Assembly: GCA_020632795.1 (NCBI GenBank)
Contig: JACKEV010000014.1
Span: forward strand, 351,559-415,558
From: Alphaproteobacteria bacterium
GTDB taxonomy: Bacteria; Myxococcota_A; UBA796; CAJQPC01
DNA length: 64,000 bases
Direction of reading: 5' to 3'
Every line of letters starts with the position of its first letter. Position 1 is the stretch's first letter. The translations under genes and the position numbers were made by a program. The notes below the pieces were generated by a model. The model was given only the letters and a program-made list of their open reading frames with translations, was not told the DNA's origin and searched no databases. This document shows positions 44,714 through 54,018 of this stretch, in pieces.

Positions 44714-46474
44714 ATGCTCAAGACGGTCCGTCGTACCCACACCTGCGGCGAGCTTCGCGCCGATCATGCCGGGCAGCGCGCCCTCATCCAGGGCTGGGCC
44801 CACTCCGTCCGGGACTTCGGCGGGGTCAACTTCGTCGTGCTGCGGGATCGCTACGGCTTCACCCAGGTCACCGTCGACGAGCGCTGCGCCGAGGGCGTGC
44901 GTCAGGTCGCCTCCAACATCCGGCTGGAGTACGTCGTCGAGGTCGAGGGCACCGTGGTCGCGCGGTCCAACCCCAACCCGGACATGCCCACCGGCGCGAT
45001 CGAGGTGGTGCCCGACCGGGTGACCATCCTCACCAAGACCCTGCCGCTGCCCTTCTCCATCGAGGGCGCCGACGCCCACGAGGAGACCCGGCTCAAGTAC
45101 CGCTTCCTGGACCTGCGGCGCCCCGAGCTGCAGGCCCGCCTCATCGCCCGGCACCGGGCCGCCCAGGCCGCGCGACGCTTCCTCGACAGCCACGACTTCC
45201 TGGAGGTCGAGACCCCCATCCTGACCCGCTCCACCCCCGAGGGCGCGCGGGACTACCTGGTGCCCTCGCGGGTCCACCCCGGCGAGTGGTACGCCCTGCC
45301 CCAGTCTCCCCAGCTCTTCAAGCAGATCCTCATGGTCTCGGGCATGGACCGCTACTTCCAGATCGTGAAGTGCTTCCGGGACGAGGACCTGCGCGCCGAC
45401 CGCCAGCCCGAGTTCACCCAGATCGACATCGAGATGTCCTTCCCCACCGCCGACACCGTCATGGAGGTCGCTGAGGGGGTCTGCAGGGCGATGTTCCAGG
45501 ACGTGCGCGGCGTGGACATCGGCGTGGTGCCGCAGCTCTCCTACGCCGAGGCGATGGCCCGCTTCGGCCTGGACAGCCCGGACATGCGCTTCGGCATGGA
45601 GCACGTCAACCTCACCGAGCTGCTGGCCGGCTCCGAGTCCCGGGTCATCGCGGGCGGGCTCGCCGACGGCGGCATCGCCAAGGGCATGAACCTCAAGGGC
45701 GGCGCAGCCCAGGCCTCCCGCAAGGTCATCGACGGCTGGACCGACTTCGTCAAGCGCTACGGCATGGGCGGCCTGCTGTGGGGCAAGGCCACCGCCGACG
45801 GCTGGACCGGCCCCGCCGGCAAGCTGCTCTCCGCGTCCGAGCGCGAGGCGGTGGGCCGCGCTCTGGCGGCTGAGGACGGCGACCTGCTCCTGCTGGGCGT
45901 GGGCACCCCGTCCACCGTGCACGCCGGCCTGGGCCGCCTGCGCGCCCACCTCGGCCGCACCCTGAGCCTGCACGAGCGGGAGTTCGCGTTCTGCTGGGTC
46001 ACCGACTTCCCCGGCTTCGAGTGGGACGAGGACAACCAGCGCTGGGCCGCGATGCACCACCCCTTCACCTCGCCCAAGGCCCGGGACGTCCACCTGCTGG
46101 GCACCGAGCGCACCGGCGAGGTCCTCTCCGACGCCTACGACCTCTGCTGCAACGGCTACGAGATCGCCGGTGGGTCCATCCGTATCCACGACCCCGGCGT
46201 GCAGGGGCGGGTGTTCAGCGCCCTGGGCATCGACGAGGCCGAGGCCGAGGCCCGGTTCGGCTTCCTGCTGGACGCCCTGCGCCACGGAGCGCCGCCCCAC
46301 GGGGGCATCGCCTTCGGCTTCGACCGCTGCGTGATGCTGCTGTCGGGCACCGAGAACATCCGCGACGTCATCGCCTTCCCCAAGACCGCCAAGGCCCAGG
46401 ACCTCATGGCCGGGGCGCCCAGCGGCGTCGACGCCGCCCAGCTCGCCGAGCTGTACGTCAAGAACACGGTGTGA
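44714..46474 (+). CDS. aspS: Aspartate--tRNA ligase
   Basis: 586 residues, the usual bacterial length with GAD insertion. An N-terminal OB-fold (ALIQGWAHSVRDFGGVNFVV), class II motif 2 FRDEDLRADRQPEFTQIDIE and motif 3 GGIAFGFDRCVMLL are present, with LPQSPQLFKQ and FCWVTDFPGFEWDE. It charges tRNA with Asp. The RDFGG position that helps distinguish Asp-only from Asp/Asn-charging enzymes is Phe, so specificity is not assigned. GGAGG stands ahead of ATG 44714. Confidence 0.97.
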   Translation: MLKTVRRTHTCGELRADHAGQRALIQGWAHSVRDFGGVNFVVLRDRYGFTQVTVDERCAEGVRQVASNIRLEYVVEVEGTVVARSNPNPDMPTGAIEVVPDRVTILTKTLPLPFSIEGADAHEETRLKYRFLDLRRPELQARLIARHRAAQAARRFLDSHDFLEVETPILTRSTPEGARDYLVPSRVHPGEWYALPQSPQLFKQILMVSGMDRYFQIVKCFRDEDLRADRQPEFTQIDIEMSFPTADTVMEVAEGVCRAMFQDVRGVDIGVVPQLSYAEAMARFGLDSPDMRFGMEHVNLTELLAGSESRVIAGGLADGGIAKGMNLKGGAAQASRKVIDGWTDFVKRYGMGGLLWGKATADGWTGPAGKLLSASEREAVGRALAAEDGDLLLLGVGTPSTVHAGLGRLRAHLGRTLSLHEREFAFCWVTDFPGFEWDEDNQRWAAMHHPFTSPKARDVHLLGTERTGEVLSDAYDLCCNGYEIAGGSIRIHDPGVQGRVFSALGIDEAEAEARFGFLLDALRHGAPPHGGIAFGFDRCVMLLSGTENIRDVIAFPKTAKAQDLMAGAPSGVDAAQLAELYVKNTV

Positions 46475-46739
46475 GACAGGGCTGGGGCATCGCAACTTGC
46501 GAAATCTGACGTGATGTGTTACATTTGTCACGGTTGACGAACCGGGGCGCCTGAAAACGCCCTGGTTCTGGTTGGATATGTCTCGTTGACGTGTCATGTC
46601 CAGGGCTCCCAGGGGCGCCCCGTTGACTGTCACTCCGGTGTCATCCGGCCCCTGTGGGAGGTCGGCCATATTGTATCCAGACGGACAGGGCGTCACGGAA
46701 CGCCCGCCGGATACGCACACAAGACACAGAAGGAGTTCC
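46475..46739 (+). promoter_or_regulatory. Palindrome-rich regulatory region upstream of a lipoprotein gene
   Basis: The 265 bases before ATG 46740 hold an unusual set of short symmetric elements. TCGCAACTTGCGA (46490-46502) is a perfect palindrome around one base. GTGA...TCAC flanks lie at 46511-46531, and TGAC/GTCA cores recur eight times between 46507 and 46643, including two exact TGACGTG copies (46507, 46587). No clear -10/-35 pair was identified. Confidence 0.45.
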
Positions 46740-48158
46740 ATGACACTCGCCCGCACCTCCCTCCCGATCGCCCTCGTCCTCGCGCTGACCACCGGGTGCA
46801 ACCCGGGCACCAGCGGGCCGGACGATGACCCGAACAACCCCGCCAACGACTCCACGGTCCAGGGGCGGGTGGATGATGGCGCCGGCCAGCAGTCCCTGAG
46901 CTTCGGCGGCGCCGGCACGATGGAGGCCGCCCAGACCGCACGGCTCAGCCGCGTGAAGGACGACGGCTCCCTGGAGGTGATCTCCGAGACCTCGATCGAC
47001 AGCTCCGGCAGCTACAGCCTGGAGGCGCCCTCCAGCCAGGACCGCATGGTCCTCGAGGCCCTGGACGCCAGCGGTGAGGTGGTCGCCGCCGCGATCCTGG
47101 AGGCCACCGCAGAGGCCGAGGGCGGCGCGGTCACCGCGACCCCCATGGACAGCGAGAGCACCGTCGAGGCGAGGGTCTTCGTCGAGATGATCGCCCACGG
47201 CGTGCAGAAGAGCGACGTCAACGTGGTGGACCTGCGCGGCCGGATCGACGCCGCCATGGCCAGCGCCGTGAAGGCGTCCTCGGAGCAGGGTGGCGACGCT
47301 GAGGCGCAGCTCACCGTGCTGGCCGAGGCCATGTGGGCCGCCCAGCGCTCCGAGGAGATGGCCTACGCGGACATGGGGCTCGACCTGAGCCAGGCCGATA
47401 TGTTCATGATGGAGCTGGACGTCTCCCAGGCGCTGAGCGCTGCCCTGGACGCCGGTGAGCCCGCCGAGATCTCCTATGACGCCTTCTTCGACGCGATCGT
47501 GCTGGTCCACGAGGAGGCCGGCGCCGACGCCCGGACCCAGTCCGAGGCCGAGGCCCAGGCCAGCTTCTCCACCCGCCTGATCGTCGAGCAGCGCCTGGGC
47601 AGCGAGGCGGCCGACCTGGCCGAGGCTACCGTCGTCCACGCCGCGGAGGGCGAGGCGATGCTGACCGCGCGCGCCACCGAGGCCATCCTGGCCAGCGCGG
47701 ACGTCACCGCTGCGGTCGAGGCCCACGCCGAGGACGCCGCCGAGGACCTGACCTCGGACGTCGACGCGGCGGCCGACGCGGCCGAGGCCCACGAGGCCTG
47801 GGCGACCTGGCGCGCGGAGCTGGTCGGCGAGGGCTCCGTCGAGGGTTCCGTGCTGGGTGACGCCCTGCAGGTCAACGCGGTCACCGCAGCGACGGTGGAC
47901 GTGGCCCTGGGCAGCGCCTGGATGGCCCGGGAGCGCTTCGAGTCGGAGGTGATCGACGAGGTCACCGCCGCGCTGGACACCAACGCGAGCCTGTCCGGCA
48001 GCGCTGACGCCACCGCTGAGGCGGTCGCGGACGGCCGCATGGTGTACCACAGCACCCTGGAGGACATCGCCTCCGAGCTCTCCATCCTGGAGGAGCTGGA
48101 CACCTTCACCTCCATCGTCATCGAGGCGGACGGCAGCTTCGTCGCCGCCGCACAGTAG
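46740..48158 (+). CDS. Acidic, alanine-rich lipoprotein of unknown function
   Basis: 472 residues from ATG 46740 with AAGGAG eight bases upstream. MTLARTSLPIALVLALTTGC carries the lipobox TTGC. After a short beta-domain (residues about 30-130) the protein is almost wholly predicted helix with Ala/Glu/Asp-rich segments (EAAEDLTSDVDAAADAAEAH-type), suggesting elongated coils. A very regulated-looking upstream region implies conditional or high expression. No similarity recognised. Confidence 0.7.
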   Translation: MTLARTSLPIALVLALTTGCNPGTSGPDDDPNNPANDSTVQGRVDDGAGQQSLSFGGAGTMEAAQTARLSRVKDDGSLEVISETSIDSSGSYSLEAPSSQDRMVLEALDASGEVVAAAILEATAEAEGGAVTATPMDSESTVEARVFVEMIAHGVQKSDVNVVDLRGRIDAAMASAVKASSEQGGDAEAQLTVLAEAMWAAQRSEEMAYADMGLDLSQADMFMMELDVSQALSAALDAGEPAEISYDAFFDAIVLVHEEAGADARTQSEAEAQASFSTRLIVEQRLGSEAADLAEATVVHAAEGEAMLTARATEAILASADVTAAVEAHAEDAAEDLTSDVDAAADAAEAHEAWATWRAELVGEGSVEGSVLGDALQVNAVTAATVDVALGSAWMARERFESEVIDEVTAALDTNASLSGSADATAEAVADGRMVYHSTLEDIASELSILEELDTFTSIVIEADGSFVAAAQ

Positions 48159-48246
48159 ACCCTGAGTCCCTCAGCGCACCTCGGCCACATGATCCCCCCT
48201 CCCTGTCGAGTTCTCCCCAACCGGCCGGGGTGCGCTTCGGGGGAAC

Positions 48247-49335
48247 CTACCCCCCGCCGCTGTTCGCGAGCGCCACGATGGCGCCGATGATGGCCACGAT
48301 GAAGACGATGAGGCCGATGATCTTGGCCCAGGACACCGGCGAGGTCCCGTGGGCCTTGCCGGTCTGGCCGTTGACGATGTAGCGGTAGCTCTGGCCCTGG
48401 TACTCGTAGGCGGCGATCCAGACCGGGGCCAGCATCAGGGCGAACTTGGGGTCAAGGTAGCGCACCTCGACCTCCAGGCCGCGGTGGGTGTCGCCCCCGA
48501 CCGCCCGGCCGCATGCGCTCTCGACCCAGTCCTCGACCTTCTCCTTGCAGACCTCGTAGGCGTCGTCGAGGCCCACCTGGTACCGCTCGGCCACGAAGCC
48601 CTGCAGGTACTGGACGCCGTAGGGGGCCAGCTTGTTCATGTTGTAGGGCAGCAGGCCCTCGAACAGCTTCTGGTCGATGGCCTTGGAGGCGTTGACCATC
48701 ACGTCGCGCCAGGTGCCGCTGTGGCGGCCCTTGGCGTCCTCCCAGCGGGTCTGACGCACCCGGCGGGTCTTCGTGTTGCCCTCGGCGTCCTCGTACTCCT
48801 CCTCCTCGTAGTAGTAGTGGCCGCGCTCGGCCTCCCACTTGCTGTCGGTCTTGAGGTCGTAGGCCCAGACGGGGATGTAGGAGCCCTCGATCTTGCCCAG
48901 GCTGGCCATCGACTTGAGGGCGTTGGGGCGGAACCACAGGCCCGCCAGCCACTCCCGGAACTGGCGGATCGCGTCGTCTCGGGTCACGCCGAAGGGGGCG
49001 ACCGCGTCGGGGGGGATCATCGCCCAGGAGTCGCCCTTGTGGGGGTTGATGGCCTGGCTGCCGCAGAACGGGCAGGCGCTGGTCTCGTGGTGGGGCTCGA
49101 TGTCGAAGCCCGCGCCGCAGGACCCGCAGCTCATCTCCTTGGTCTCGGTGCCCCAAGGGGTGGTGTCCCGCTTGTAGCTGTCGACCTGGGCGATGAACTT
49201 CTTGGTGGGGGTGAAGGTGATCGCGAGGCTGGTGTCCTCGTGGTAGTGCCCGCAGTACTCGCAGGTGAGGTTGCCGTCGCCGGGGCTCCAGGACAGGTCG
49301 GCGCCGCAGCCGGGGCAGGGGAAGTTCTTGGCCAT
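48247..49335 (-). CDS. Zinc-ribbon protein with C-terminal membrane anchor
   Basis: 362 residues from ATG 49333-49335, preceded by GGAGG. Two CxxC-type zinc ribbons open the protein: FPCPGCGADLSW..LTCEYCG and MSCGSCGAGFD..CPFCGSQ. The middle is a beta-rich domain with aromatic residues (YIPVWAYDLKTDSKWEAERG). The C-terminus is a single helix (IIGLIVFIVAIIGAIVALA). TFIIB-type zinc-ribbon membrane proteins of this layout are common but functionally unknown. Confidence 0.78.
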   Translation of the reverse strand: MAKNFPCPGCGADLSWSPGDGNLTCEYCGHYHEDTSLAITFTPTKKFIAQVDSYKRDTTPWGTETKEMSCGSCGAGFDIEPHHETSACPFCGSQAINPHKGDSWAMIPPDAVAPFGVTRDDAIRQFREWLAGLWFRPNALKSMASLGKIEGSYIPVWAYDLKTDSKWEAERGHYYYEEEEYEDAEGNTKTRRVRQTRWEDAKGRHSGTWRDVMVNASKAIDQKLFEGLLPYNMNKLAPYGVQYLQGFVAERYQVGLDDAYEVCKEKVEDWVESACGRAVGGDTHRGLEVEVRYLDPKFALMLAPVWIAAYEYQGQSYRYIVNGQTGKAHGTSPVSWAKIIGLIVFIVAIIGAIVALANSGGG

Positions 49336-49428
49336 GGGATCCTCCGAAGGGGGGGACTCTACCGCGTCTTCGGGGACCGTGCCCGTCGCGGGCTTGCACA
49401 TCCCGGTTCGGGGACTACTTCAGAAGAC

Positions 49429-49827
49429 ATGTTCCGTCAGGTCTTCCTCGCCAAGATCCACCGCGCGGTCGTCACCCAGGCCGACCTGCACTACGTGGGC
49501 TCGATCACCATCGACGCCGATCTGCTCGACGCCGCAGGCATCCTCCCGGGCGAGAAGGTCGACATCTACGACATCACCAACGGCAGCCGCATCGCCACCT
49601 ACACCATCCCCGGTCCCCGGGGCAGCGGCGTGATCGGCATCAACGGCGCCGCCGCCCACCACGTCAACCCGGGCGACCTGGTGATCATCTGCGCCTACGG
49701 CTACGCCACGGCCGAGGAGATCCTCAAGGTCGAGCCCACCGTGGTGCTGGTCGACGAGCGCAACCGCATCAGCGAGGTCCGCAAGGGCGACCACACGGTC
49801 ACCGCGTTCCCCGATCCCGCTGCTTAG
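49429..49827 (+). CDS. panD: Aspartate 1-decarboxylase precursor
   Basis: 132 residues (E. coli 126). HYVGSITIDADLL contains the Gly-Ser bond that self-cleaves to form the pyruvoyl cofactor on Ser. The rest (ITNGSRIATYTIPGPRGSG, INGAAAHHVNPGDLVIICAY) is typical. The enzyme makes beta-alanine for coenzyme A. The start is ATG 49429. No other pantothenate gene is nearby. It overlaps the convergent metalloprotease gene by four bases. Confidence 0.97.
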   Translation: MFRQVFLAKIHRAVVTQADLHYVGSITIDADLLDAAGILPGEKVDIYDITNGSRIATYTIPGPRGSGVIGINGAAAHHVNPGDLVIICAYGYATAEEILKVEPTVVLVDERNRISEVRKGDHTVTAFPDPAA

Positions 49828-51311
49828 CGGCTGAGCCTCGACGGTGAGGTCTGTCCGCCGATCCGCACGCTGTCCACGGGCAGGTCGGTCGTGGGGAGGC
49901 GCACCATGCCCCCGGGCAGGTGGTCGTAGGGGTTGAACCAGGCGTCGACGGTGTCCAGCACCCGCCCCTTGTCGCCGAGCAGCTCGACCTCGACGCGGGG
50001 GCCGCCGGGGGGGCCCGGCAGGAGCTGGTCCTCCCCCCAGATGATGCTGCCGTCGGACTGCACCCAGGCCGCCATGTACAGCTGCGGCTCGGCGCGGGCG
50101 TTGTACAGGTCGTTGACCGCCGCCACCCGCAGGAAGGTGTACTCCCAGGTGAAGTCGCTGGTCCAGGTCGGCCCGCAGTACGACATGTAGTCGTAGGTGG
50201 ACGTCGGATCGACGAACTGGTCGGTGGCCAGGTTGTAGCCGCGTACGCCGATGATGGCGTTGTCGTGGGGGTAGGCCGGGTCGGGCCCGGCGGCCCCGCC
50301 GCAGGGGGAGTGGTTGCGCCCGTGGGCGTGGCCGACCTCGTGGACCATCGTGTCGGCGATGGTGCCGCCCGGGAAGCCCAGGCCGATGCAGGCCCGCGCC
50401 CAGGCGTCGGCGGCGGTGAACGCGAGGTTGCACAGCCCGTAGACGCCGCCGCCGTAGGCGCCCTCGGAGTCGGCGGGGTTGAAGGCGCCGTAGATGTAGG
50501 TGTCCTCGTCCACCCCGCGCTCGCTGCGCAGGGCGCCCACCTGGGTGAGCAGCTCGCTCCACCCACCGCCGCCCGAGGAGACCCGGATGCTGGAGGCGAA
50601 GGGCTCGCCCACTTCGATCTCCACCTCGGTGGTGGGGTAGTGGGCGTACATGTACTGGCGATAGGTGTCGAGCTGGGTGTCCGAGGTGTCGGGCAGCCGG
50701 CCGGAGTTGTCGCCGTTGTACTCGACGGGCACCAGGTAGATCCGGATGGGGCCGGTGGTCTCGGTCTCCAGGGCGGCGGGGCCGTCGATCGGCCACTCGG
50801 CCACACCGTCGGCGCCGCCGGCGTTGACGGCGTCGTCCACCTCGACCAGCTCCACGGACCAGGACAGGGGCGCCACGATGGACGTGCCCAGCACCGCGAT
50901 GTTGAAGGTGGAGCCCGCGTCGGCGAGGTCGGAGGGCCCGCGCACGTCCAGGTCGGCCTGGGCCGCGTCGATGAGGGTGTCCTCCTGGTAGAGGTAGAGC
51001 CGCGCGGTCAGCGTGCGCTCCTCGAAGTCGGCGTGCGGGGTGACCGAGACGCGGAAGATGGCCTCCCGGCCCTCGGCGACGCGCACCGGGTCGTCCACCA
51101 GCGCGCCGTCCTCCATGAGGATCTTCTCGACGGCCTGGTACATGGCCACGCCGGTGATGTCGACGCCGGTGGCAAGGGGGCGCTCGTCGTCCAGCACGTC
51201 ACCCAGGGTGCAGAGGGGCTCCTCGACCAGGCAGATGAAGTCGATCCGGGTGGGCGCGCAGGCGGTCAGCGCGGCGGCGCTCGCGGCGACGAGGGGGAAG
51301 AGCCGAGTCAT
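49824..51311 (-). CDS. Lipoprotein metzincin-type zinc metalloprotease
   Basis: 495 residues from ATG 51309-51311 with GGAGG upstream. MTRLFPLVAASAAALTACAP has lipobox LTAC. The catalytic motif HEVGHAHGRNHSPC fits the metzincin HExxHxxGxxH pattern. STYDYMSYCGP is the Met-turn, about 40 residues later as expected. The long N-terminal half has beta-sandwich character (FRVSVTPHADFEERTLTARL). It was not assigned to one MEROPS family; M66-like enzymes are one option. Confidence 0.85.
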   Translation of the reverse strand: MTRLFPLVAASAAALTACAPTRIDFICLVEEPLCTLGDVLDDERPLATGVDITGVAMYQAVEKILMEDGALVDDPVRVAEGREAIFRVSVTPHADFEERTLTARLYLYQEDTLIDAAQADLDVRGPSDLADAGSTFNIAVLGTSIVAPLSWSVELVEVDDAVNAGGADGVAEWPIDGPAALETETTGPIRIYLVPVEYNGDNSGRLPDTSDTQLDTYRQYMYAHYPTTEVEIEVGEPFASSIRVSSGGGGWSELLTQVGALRSERGVDEDTYIYGAFNPADSEGAYGGGVYGLCNLAFTAADAWARACIGLGFPGGTIADTMVHEVGHAHGRNHSPCGGAAGPDPAYPHDNAIIGVRGYNLATDQFVDPTSTYDYMSYCGPTWTSDFTWEYTFLRVAAVNDLYNARAEPQLYMAAWVQSDGSIIWGEDQLLPGPPGGPRVEVELLGDKGRVLDTVDAWFNPYDHLPGGMVRLPTTDLPVDSVRIGGQTSPSRLSR

Positions 51312-51343
51312 CCGGGCCTCCAACAGAGAGGGCGCGCCGCCGG

Positions 51344-53953
51344 TCACAGCGACGCTCCGATGCCTACCATGCCCGCGATCTGGCGCGATCGCACGGTCAC
51401 CTGATCCTCCAGGTCACCCTCACCGACCCTGAACCTGCGGTGGACCATGTCCAGGTCTGCGCCGAGGCTCAGGAAGAGGGGGTCGGGGAGGATCGCGAGG
51501 TCGAGCCCGGCGGTGGCGTGGGTCATCGCGGGCAGGGGGCCGAAGGTCTCGGCGCCCTCCAGGCGCAGGTCCACCCGGTTCGTGTCCAGCTCGAAGCCCA
51601 CCCCCAGCCGGGCGCCGTAGATCATCCTGCTGACCGGGACTGCTGAAGCGTGGGCGTCATCGGCATACTCGAAGACGAGGGTGTCGCCGATCTGGCCCCA
51701 GGCGCCGCCGGTCAGGCGCAAGGGGGTGGCCGCCACGTCGTAGCGGAAGCGCACACCGACCGCGCTGGGGAACACAGGGTCGATGACGTTGTTGGCGATC
51801 TGGCCCGCGCCCAGCGCCATGCGCCAGGCCCCGACCTTGGTGCGGGCGTCGATGCCCACCGCGCCCCGGGTGGGCCACAGCTCCAGGTGGACGGCCGTGC
51901 CCAGCACGCCGAAGGGGTAGCCCTCGGTGAACGCCGCGCCCAGGGGGCTGGCCCCGGCGCCGGTCTCGCTGGTGGCCGAGTAGCTGTAGATCATGTCGAA
52001 GGGGGTGACCCGGAAGGTCAGGAGGGTGGCCTCCTGGAAGCCGGGGTCGGGGCGACCGCCGCCACCGCCGCGGGACTTGTCGGGCTCGGCCTTGGCCACC
52101 GTGCCGTCGGCCTGCAGCGCGGAGGTGCCGCCGAGGGAGGCCAGGGTGGGCAGCACCGCCGAGCCCTTCACCCCGGAGGCCTCCACGTCGACCTGCAGGG
52201 GGCCGTCCTGGCCGGGGGGGAGCTGCACCGGGACGAGGTAGCTGCCGTCGCCGCTGTCGGTGATGGCGCCGACGGTACCGATGCTGGCGGTGATCTGGGG
52301 CTTCTTGGCGGGCACGGGCTGGCCCGTGGCGTCGAAGACCTGGACCGTGATGAGGATGGCCGCGCCCGGGGTGGTGTAGGTGGGGGTGGTGGAGACCACG
52401 AGCGCGGCGGGGGCCCCGGTCTTGCCGTCCACCCGGTTCAGGGCGAGGGTGGGCACCGCGCCCTGCCAGGTGGCCAGCGCCTGCTGGGCGGGGGCGTCGC
52501 CCGAGGGCGGCAGGGAGACCCCCGCCCCGCCCTGCTGCCAGAGCACGACCTCGCCCACCAGCCCGCTGTCGGTGACCGCGCGCAGCCGGGCGGGGCCCGG
52601 GGTGGTGCCCGAGCGGTAGCGCACGACCGCGACCCCGTTGGCGTCGGCCTTGACCGAGGGCGGGGCCGCGCCGTCGCCGCGCGGGGTGGTCAGGGAGAAG
52701 CTGACGCCGGGCACCGGCAGGCCGTAGGCGTCCAGGGCCATCAGGGTGATGGGGGTCTGGGTGGTGCCGTTCGAGGGCACCGTGGGCCGCCCGGTCCAGG
52801 CCAGCACCCGGGCCGGCGGCAGCCCGGTGGCGGAGAGGGTCACCGAGGCGGTGATCACGGCCGCGTCGACCGAAGAGGAGACCCGCCACCGCTGGGTGTA
52901 GGACCCGTCGCCGTTGTCGCGGGTGCTGCCGTTGACCGACGCGCCCTCCGCGGAGAAGCGCACCTTGCGCCGGGGCAGCGGCTGGCCGGCGGGGTCGGTC
53001 ACCGTGGCGACGACGGTGAGGTTGCGGGTCTGGCTGTCCATCACCGGCGGGTCGGCGCTCAGGGTGAGCCGGGGCACGGCGTCGACGACCTTGAGGTCCA
53101 CCTTGTCGGAGGCGCCGCCGCCCTGCACCTCGACCGACCAGCTCCCCGGCGCGTCCGGCGCGGTCAGGGCGAAGGACGACCAGCCGCCCCCCGCGCTGAC
53201 CCCCGCGGTGCCGTCGCTGAGGGTGGGATCGCCCCCGGGGGAGAGCACCCAGGCGGTGGCGGCCTGGCTGGTGGGCAGCCCCGGCGCCATGGGGGCGATG
53301 AGCACGGGCAGGGTCGCGCCCTCGGGGGCCTTGTCCACCGGCATCGTGAGCTGGCCGTGGACCTGGTCCGGCCGCGTGAGGTCGGTCGCCGCGAACAGCA
53401 CCACCTGCTCGGGCTCGGGGTGGCTCGGCGGGGTCCAGGTCGCGGTCCAGGAGCCGTCGGGGTTCTGCCCGTCGACCTTGACCGTACCCTGGCTGGCCCG
53501 CACCGCGAGGGCGTGCGCCGAGGCCGGCAGGTCGTGGGTGCCCGCGGGCTTGAGCGTCAGGGTGACGGGGCTGCGGTCGCCAGCGGTCCACACCGGCGCG
53601 GAGGCCGTGATGTCGACGCGGGCGCGGGGCACGGGCGCCAACGGGATGAGCAGGTCCTCGTCCAGCTTCATGCCGCCGCGCACCTTGACCGCGATCCGCA
53701 TCTGGTCGGCCTTGAAGGCCTCGGGCGGGCGCAGCGTCAGGGTCAGAAGCTCGCCCTGGCGGGTCTGGTTGAGCAGCTCGCCCTCGAAGGGCTTGAGCTT
53801 GAGCGTGTCGGCGTCGGTGAGGTCGGGGATGTATGCGTGCACGACCACCGTGCCCGCGCCGTCCGCGAGCACCGGCTGCTCGGTCAGCAGCTCTACGCCG
53901 CCCGCCCACGCGGGGCCGGAGAGCGCGAGCGCGAGCGCGACAAGGTTGACCAT
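51344..53953 (-). CDS. Large Ig-like-repeat protein with probable C-terminal outer-membrane barrel
   Basis: 869 residues from ATG 53951-53953 (GGAAGG six bases ahead; ATG 53957 would leave no spacing). MVNLVALALALSGPAWAGG is a signal peptide. Residues about 100-600 contain several bacterial Ig-like modules with invasin-type phrases (VVATVTDPAGQPLPRRKVRF, ITLMALDAYGLPVPGVSF, ITVQVFDATGQPVPAKK). A Gly/Arg hinge (DKSRGGGGGRPDPGF) is followed by about 230 residues of barrel-like strands ending AGMVGIGASL. The arrangement suggests a surface-exposed or periplasm-spanning adhesin or porin-like protein. Confidence 0.78.
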   Translation of the reverse strand: MVNLVALALALSGPAWAGGVELLTEQPVLADGAGTVVVHAYIPDLTDADTLKLKPFEGELLNQTRQGELLTLTLRPPEAFKADQMRIAVKVRGGMKLDEDLLIPLAPVPRARVDITASAPVWTAGDRSPVTLTLKPAGTHDLPASAHALAVRASQGTVKVDGQNPDGSWTATWTPPSHPEPEQVVLFAATDLTRPDQVHGQLTMPVDKAPEGATLPVLIAPMAPGLPTSQAATAWVLSPGGDPTLSDGTAGVSAGGGWSSFALTAPDAPGSWSVEVQGGGASDKVDLKVVDAVPRLTLSADPPVMDSQTRNLTVVATVTDPAGQPLPRRKVRFSAEGASVNGSTRDNGDGSYTQRWRVSSSVDAAVITASVTLSATGLPPARVLAWTGRPTVPSNGTTQTPITLMALDAYGLPVPGVSFSLTTPRGDGAAPPSVKADANGVAVVRYRSGTTPGPARLRAVTDSGLVGEVVLWQQGGAGVSLPPSGDAPAQQALATWQGAVPTLALNRVDGKTGAPAALVVSTTPTYTTPGAAILITVQVFDATGQPVPAKKPQITASIGTVGAITDSGDGSYLVPVQLPPGQDGPLQVDVEASGVKGSAVLPTLASLGGTSALQADGTVAKAEPDKSRGGGGGRPDPGFQEATLLTFRVTPFDMIYSYSATSETGAGASPLGAAFTEGYPFGVLGTAVHLELWPTRGAVGIDARTKVGAWRMALGAGQIANNVIDPVFPSAVGVRFRYDVAATPLRLTGGAWGQIGDTLVFEYADDAHASAVPVSRMIYGARLGVGFELDTNRVDLRLEGAETFGPLPAMTHATAGLDLAILPDPLFLSLGADLDMVHRRFRVGEGDLEDQVTVRSRQIAGMVGIGASL

Positions 53954-54018
53954 CGACATCCTTCCGATGCGAAAAAGTAGCCCGTCCAGGCCCCCGAGGA
54001 CGGTCAAGGGCTTGTTGA

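Noticed and set aside
43946..46918. 990-residue open frame antisense to the MopE-like gene and aspS
   Set aside because: It runs through the reverse of aspS, has no start signal and shows only reverse-complement composition bias.
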